A stretch of 64,000 nucleotides of DNA from Pontibacter akesuensis. GTDB lineage: Bacteria > Bacteroidota > Bacteroidia > Cytophagales > Hymenobacteraceae. The position numbers and the translations under genes were made by a program. How positions within the stretch are numbered: the first letter of the stretch is position 1; each line of letters starts with the position of its first letter. The stretch spans positions 3,534,001 to 3,598,000 of the forward strand of contig NZ_CP014766.1 of NCBI RefSeq assembly GCF_001611675.1, in the 5' to 3' direction. Positions 61,813 to 64,000 of this stretch are shown here, piece after piece. The notes under the pieces were generated by a model, which saw only the letters and a list, made by a program, of their open reading frames with translations, had not been told where the DNA came from and did not search any database.

Positions 61813-62421
61813 TTATAAAATTTCCAGTAAAGACAGCTTTTTTTTGTCATTCACAAAATGTACCTCCAGAAATCCATACTCCTTGTTGAAGTATAGCTTC
61901 TTTACATCTGTGGGCTTGGTGCCGGTGCCGGTGAGCTCATAGACGTCATAGTACTCTTTACCATTTATTAGCATCTGCGGCAAGGTTACACCATTCGGGT
62001 CAATAGCCCAACTGCCTGTTTTGTCTACCCCAATGCGAATCAGCAGCGAATCGGGCTTGGAGAGGATGGAAGTGGCGAGCAGCGGGTTTCGCTTTGATTC
62101 GTCTTCGATGATGTTGGTCATCTGAGTGTTCAGCTGCTCAATGCATTGGTCCTCGATGGAGTAACCATCCCCTGGCAGGCTTTGGGCGTAAATGCCGGTG
62201 CGGAAGTAGCGGATTGTATCTTTCGTCTCCTCATCCAGAAACAGAATAGTGTCCTTCAAGTCGCGCTGCTGATCTGCCACTGCTTTTTGTAGGTTTCCGT
62301 ACACCAGCCACTCAGTTTCTGCGAGAGTGGGCTCTGAGAAGGAAACGTTGGCGCATTTTTCGCACCCCATCAGAAAGGAAGAGGCAAATAATAGCAGGAG
62401 AATTGTTCTGATCGTTGTCAT
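61813..62421 (-). CDS. Hypothetical lipoprotein, 202 aa
   Basis: A lipoprotein signal with lipobox LMGC (Cys20) directly followed by EKC. The rest is acidic with predicted helices (ETEWLVYGNLQKAVADQQRD) and a strand-rich C terminus (LPQMLINGKEYYDVYELTG, YGFLEVHFVNDKKKLSLLEIL). No recognised domain. Its start is 27 bp after the stop of the alpha/beta hydrolase gene, so it likely belongs to the same transcript. Confidence 0.78.
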   Translation of the reverse strand: MTTIRTILLLLFASSFLMGCEKCANVSFSEPTLAETEWLVYGNLQKAVADQQRDLKDTILFLDEETKDTIRYFRTGIYAQSLPGDGYSIEDQCIEQLNTQMTNIIEDESKRNPLLATSILSKPDSLLIRIGVDKTGSWAIDPNGVTLPQMLINGKEYYDVYELTGTGTKPTDVKKLYFNKEYGFLEVHFVNDKKKLSLLEIL

Positions 62422-62448
62422 TCTGGGTGATGTATGAAATTTAATGCC

Positions 62449-63414
62449 TTACGTTAAGTTTGTCCTTCTCTTTACCTGACCCATCTGCGGGCGGAACAGT
62501 TGCATCGTCTCCCGCATTTTAAACCAGGCCACCACCTCCGGGAAATGATCTTCGGGGGCATCGGGGTGTGTCAGGATATCGATGTGCCCGTAATCGTGCT
62601 TGTAGCCGGCCTCTTTGCCCAGCAGCCTGAACTCGCTGCCGCTGGCTCCAGCTTCCTGCCTCAGCCGCTGCACATCTTCCGGGTGGCCCAGCACCTTATC
62701 GTTTGCGCCGGCAAGGTACAGAATCGGTGGCAATTGCATGTTACGGAGGGCGGCGGCATAGTCGAAATTATCGTTCCAGTCGAGCCAGCGCCGTTGCTCC
62801 ACCCACTCATTTGTCTGGCTGTGGGTGAGGCGGGTTTCGCTGTCCGAGCCCATCTTCAGCTTTTTGGCGTACAGCGCCCCGGTGGTAGCCACGGCAATGT
62901 TGGCCACCAGGTTCCACATCACATCAATCATGAAAAAACGCTGCAGGCTTTGCACACTGATACGGCGCTTGGTAGCAAAGAAGGCCATCGACTGCACCTC
63001 CACGGGCACAACCGGCCGCGCCAGGTAGGCCAGCATCAGCACACCTCCCCAGGAGTGGGCGCCCCACAGCTGCGGCACATCGCCTTTCAGTTCTTTTATT
63101 TTGTTGATGAAAGCCGGGAAATCCTCCTGCAGCGTCTCCGTTAGACCAAACTTCGATTTGCCCGAGATGGCAGGAGTGCTCTGGCCACGTCCGCGCAGGT
63201 CGGCCACGAAAACATCGTAGCCCTGCTGCGCCAGGTACGGCGCGAAGCCTTTGCCGGAGTTGGAGTAAAAGATGCGGCCGTTCTCGATCGAGCCGTGCAC
63301 CAGAAATACCGGTGCGCCCTGTTGCTGCTGGCTAAAGCGCCTCAGGTGCAGGGTGTCTTTTTCGGTAACAGGTATAAAAATAGATTCTGCTGTGATGTCG
63401 GGTTGTAAAGCCAT
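62449..63414 (-). CDS. Alpha/beta hydrolase
   Basis: A 321-aa alpha/beta hydrolase read from Met at 63414 (MALQPDITAESIFIP); the upstream Met at 63468 lies at the foot of a terminator hairpin, so it is unlikely. The fold shows VFLVHGSIENGRIF (oxyanion), VFVADLRGRGQS, nucleophile Ser in WGAHSWGGVLML, PILYLAGANDKVLG with acid Asp, and His in YKHDYGHIDIL. Related to esterase/lipase-type hydrolases acting on lipid esters; substrate unknown. Confidence 0.87.
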   Translation of the reverse strand: MALQPDITAESIFIPVTEKDTLHLRRFSQQQQGAPVFLVHGSIENGRIFYSNSGKGFAPYLAQQGYDVFVADLRGRGQSTPAISGKSKFGLTETLQEDFPAFINKIKELKGDVPQLWGAHSWGGVLMLAYLARPVVPVEVQSMAFFATKRRISVQSLQRFFMIDVMWNLVANIAVATTGALYAKKLKMGSDSETRLTHSQTNEWVEQRRWLDWNDNFDYAAALRNMQLPPILYLAGANDKVLGHPEDVQRLRQEAGASGSEFRLLGKEAGYKHDYGHIDILTHPDAPEDHFPEVVAWFKMRETMQLFRPQMGQVKRRTNLT

Positions 63415-63450
63415 GCGTTTAAAAGGTAATAGATGCCGGATAGGACGCAA

Positions 63451-63508
63451 AAAAGCCGGCACCTGCAAAACGAGCTACAATATACTCATTTTTAAGGTGC
63501 CGGCTTTT
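63451..63508. terminator. Terminator between the small membrane protein and the hydrolase gene
   Basis: AAAAGCCGGCACCT pairs with AGGTGCCGGCTTTT (14 bp) around a ~30-nt loop. It sits between two minus-strand genes and supports the downstream start of the hydrolase. Confidence 0.7.
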
Positions 63509-63531
63509 AACAGTGGTGTCGCCTAAATAGT

Positions 63532-63765
63532 TTAGCTTTTCACCGGTATTGGTATTGGCTTCAGCTTAGGTCGTAGCGCAATCCAGATTAGCGTGCCCAG
63601 GGCAGTACCTGCAAAAAAGGCCAGCGCCGTGATCACCCACCCATTCATGCCGCGCATTTCCGCATCGTAGTACACGTACGTCAGAATCATTCCCAATAGC
63701 ACCACGTAAAGTCCGATTACCGTCAGGAAAAGCAAATTTGTAATATCTATCATCATCAGTTCCAT
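63532..63765 (-). CDS. Small membrane protein, 77 aa
   Basis: It reads MELMMIDITNLLFLTVIGLY from 63765; Met at 63792 is possible. Two hydrophobic helices (~8-28 and ~42-62) are joined by the charged loop YDAEMRGMNGW and followed by a basic, Pro-rich tail (RPKLKPIPIPVK). The arrangement resembles small phospholipase-D-nuclease-like or DUF-type membrane proteins, but I cannot name the family. Next to a terminator, so it is likely expressed alone. Confidence 0.65.
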   Translation of the reverse strand: MELMMIDITNLLFLTVIGLYVVLLGMILTYVYYDAEMRGMNGWVITALAFFAGTALGTLIWIALRPKLKPIPIPVKS

Positions 63766-64000
63766 AGCTCTTCGAAATAATAAATTAGTCAAAAGCCGAC
63801 ACAGAATTGCATCAGCTATACTATGTTTAACTAGTGTACAGGGTTTTATGTTTTTAACTTTGAGATGAAAGGTGTTGTAATATTCGGTTTATACTTGTTT
63901 TAAGATTGTATTTTGATAGGATTTCTTAGGCAAGGGCATAGCACAGGCACTATTCACGTTCGTGGAAGCCGCGGCAAGTATAAATTTACTTTTTGTGCTG

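Noticed and set aside
63868-63904. Short ORF starting ATGAAAGGTGTTG near the right edge
   Set aside because: It stops after 12 codons and has no leader-like features.

Overview
The window looks like chromosome of a Bacteroidota bacterium, most likely Cytophagales/Hymenobacteraceae (Pontibacter-like); the genus is an inference from protein flavour and intergenic repeats, not a database result. Supporting signs are TAnnTTTG-type -7 promoter elements, starts without clear Shine-Dalgarno sequences, lipoprotein signal peptides, an OMP_b-brl-type TonB receptor, a HYC_CC_PP-family protein next to a Cus system, and an ebo cluster. No rRNA, tRNA, CRISPR array, prophage or intact IS element was seen.

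Layout. 1-528: 3' end of a glycogen debranching enzyme. 623-9351 (minus): copper/silver RND efflux cluster (DUF3347 lipoprotein, two CusB-like adaptors, a TolC-like protein, CusA and a HYC_CC_PP protein). cusA is broken into two same-frame ORFs by a palindromic repeat. 9467-10279: SDR enzyme. 10574-17425 (minus): complete eboABCDEF cluster. 18076-21881: small unknown protein, YczE-like membrane protein and an outer-membrane receptor. 22238-32723: sulfur assimilation in two convergent operons. On the plus strand these are sulfite reductase, cobA, a siroheme-synthase/TSUP-permease fusion, a MetZ-like enzyme and an OsmC protein; on the minus strand cysH, cysD and cysN.

32862-33385 is dense with short intergenic repeats. 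33412-38768 holds an unknown protein, a sugar dehydrogenase, an SDR, a DsbA-like protein, a DUF1801 protein and a CDF metal exporter. 38893-43373 encodes a two-component system followed by a SulP transporter and a beta-carbonic anhydrase; an 11-bp-periodic direct-repeat array lies just upstream of the SulP promoter. 43524-44519 encodes a low-complexity SYGS-rich protein. 45024-63765 is mixed housekeeping and envelope functions (TopB, phosphoesterase, YdcF, aldehyde dehydrogenase, ECF sigma/anti-sigma pair, rhodanese, glycosyltransferases, pseudouridine synthase, S41 peptidase, peroxiredoxin, alpha/beta hydrolase).

Most notable system: both sulfur operons begin with the same composite leader, a SAM-I-type riboswitch followed 9-10 nt after its P1 stem by a small ORF ending in a run of five cysteine codons plus a final Cys (CCCCCSC and CCCCCPC). 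The sulfite reductase leader then has a strong hairpin and a second small ORF (DCCCS...AC) related to the cysH leader peptide. This suggests dual sensing, with SAM read by the aptamer and cysteine or Cys-tRNA by translation of the poly-Cys peptide. The second genome-scale oddity is the heptamer AAGTATA/TATACTT, seen about 90 times by hand count, roughly ten times the random expectation, in genes and intergenic regions on both strands.
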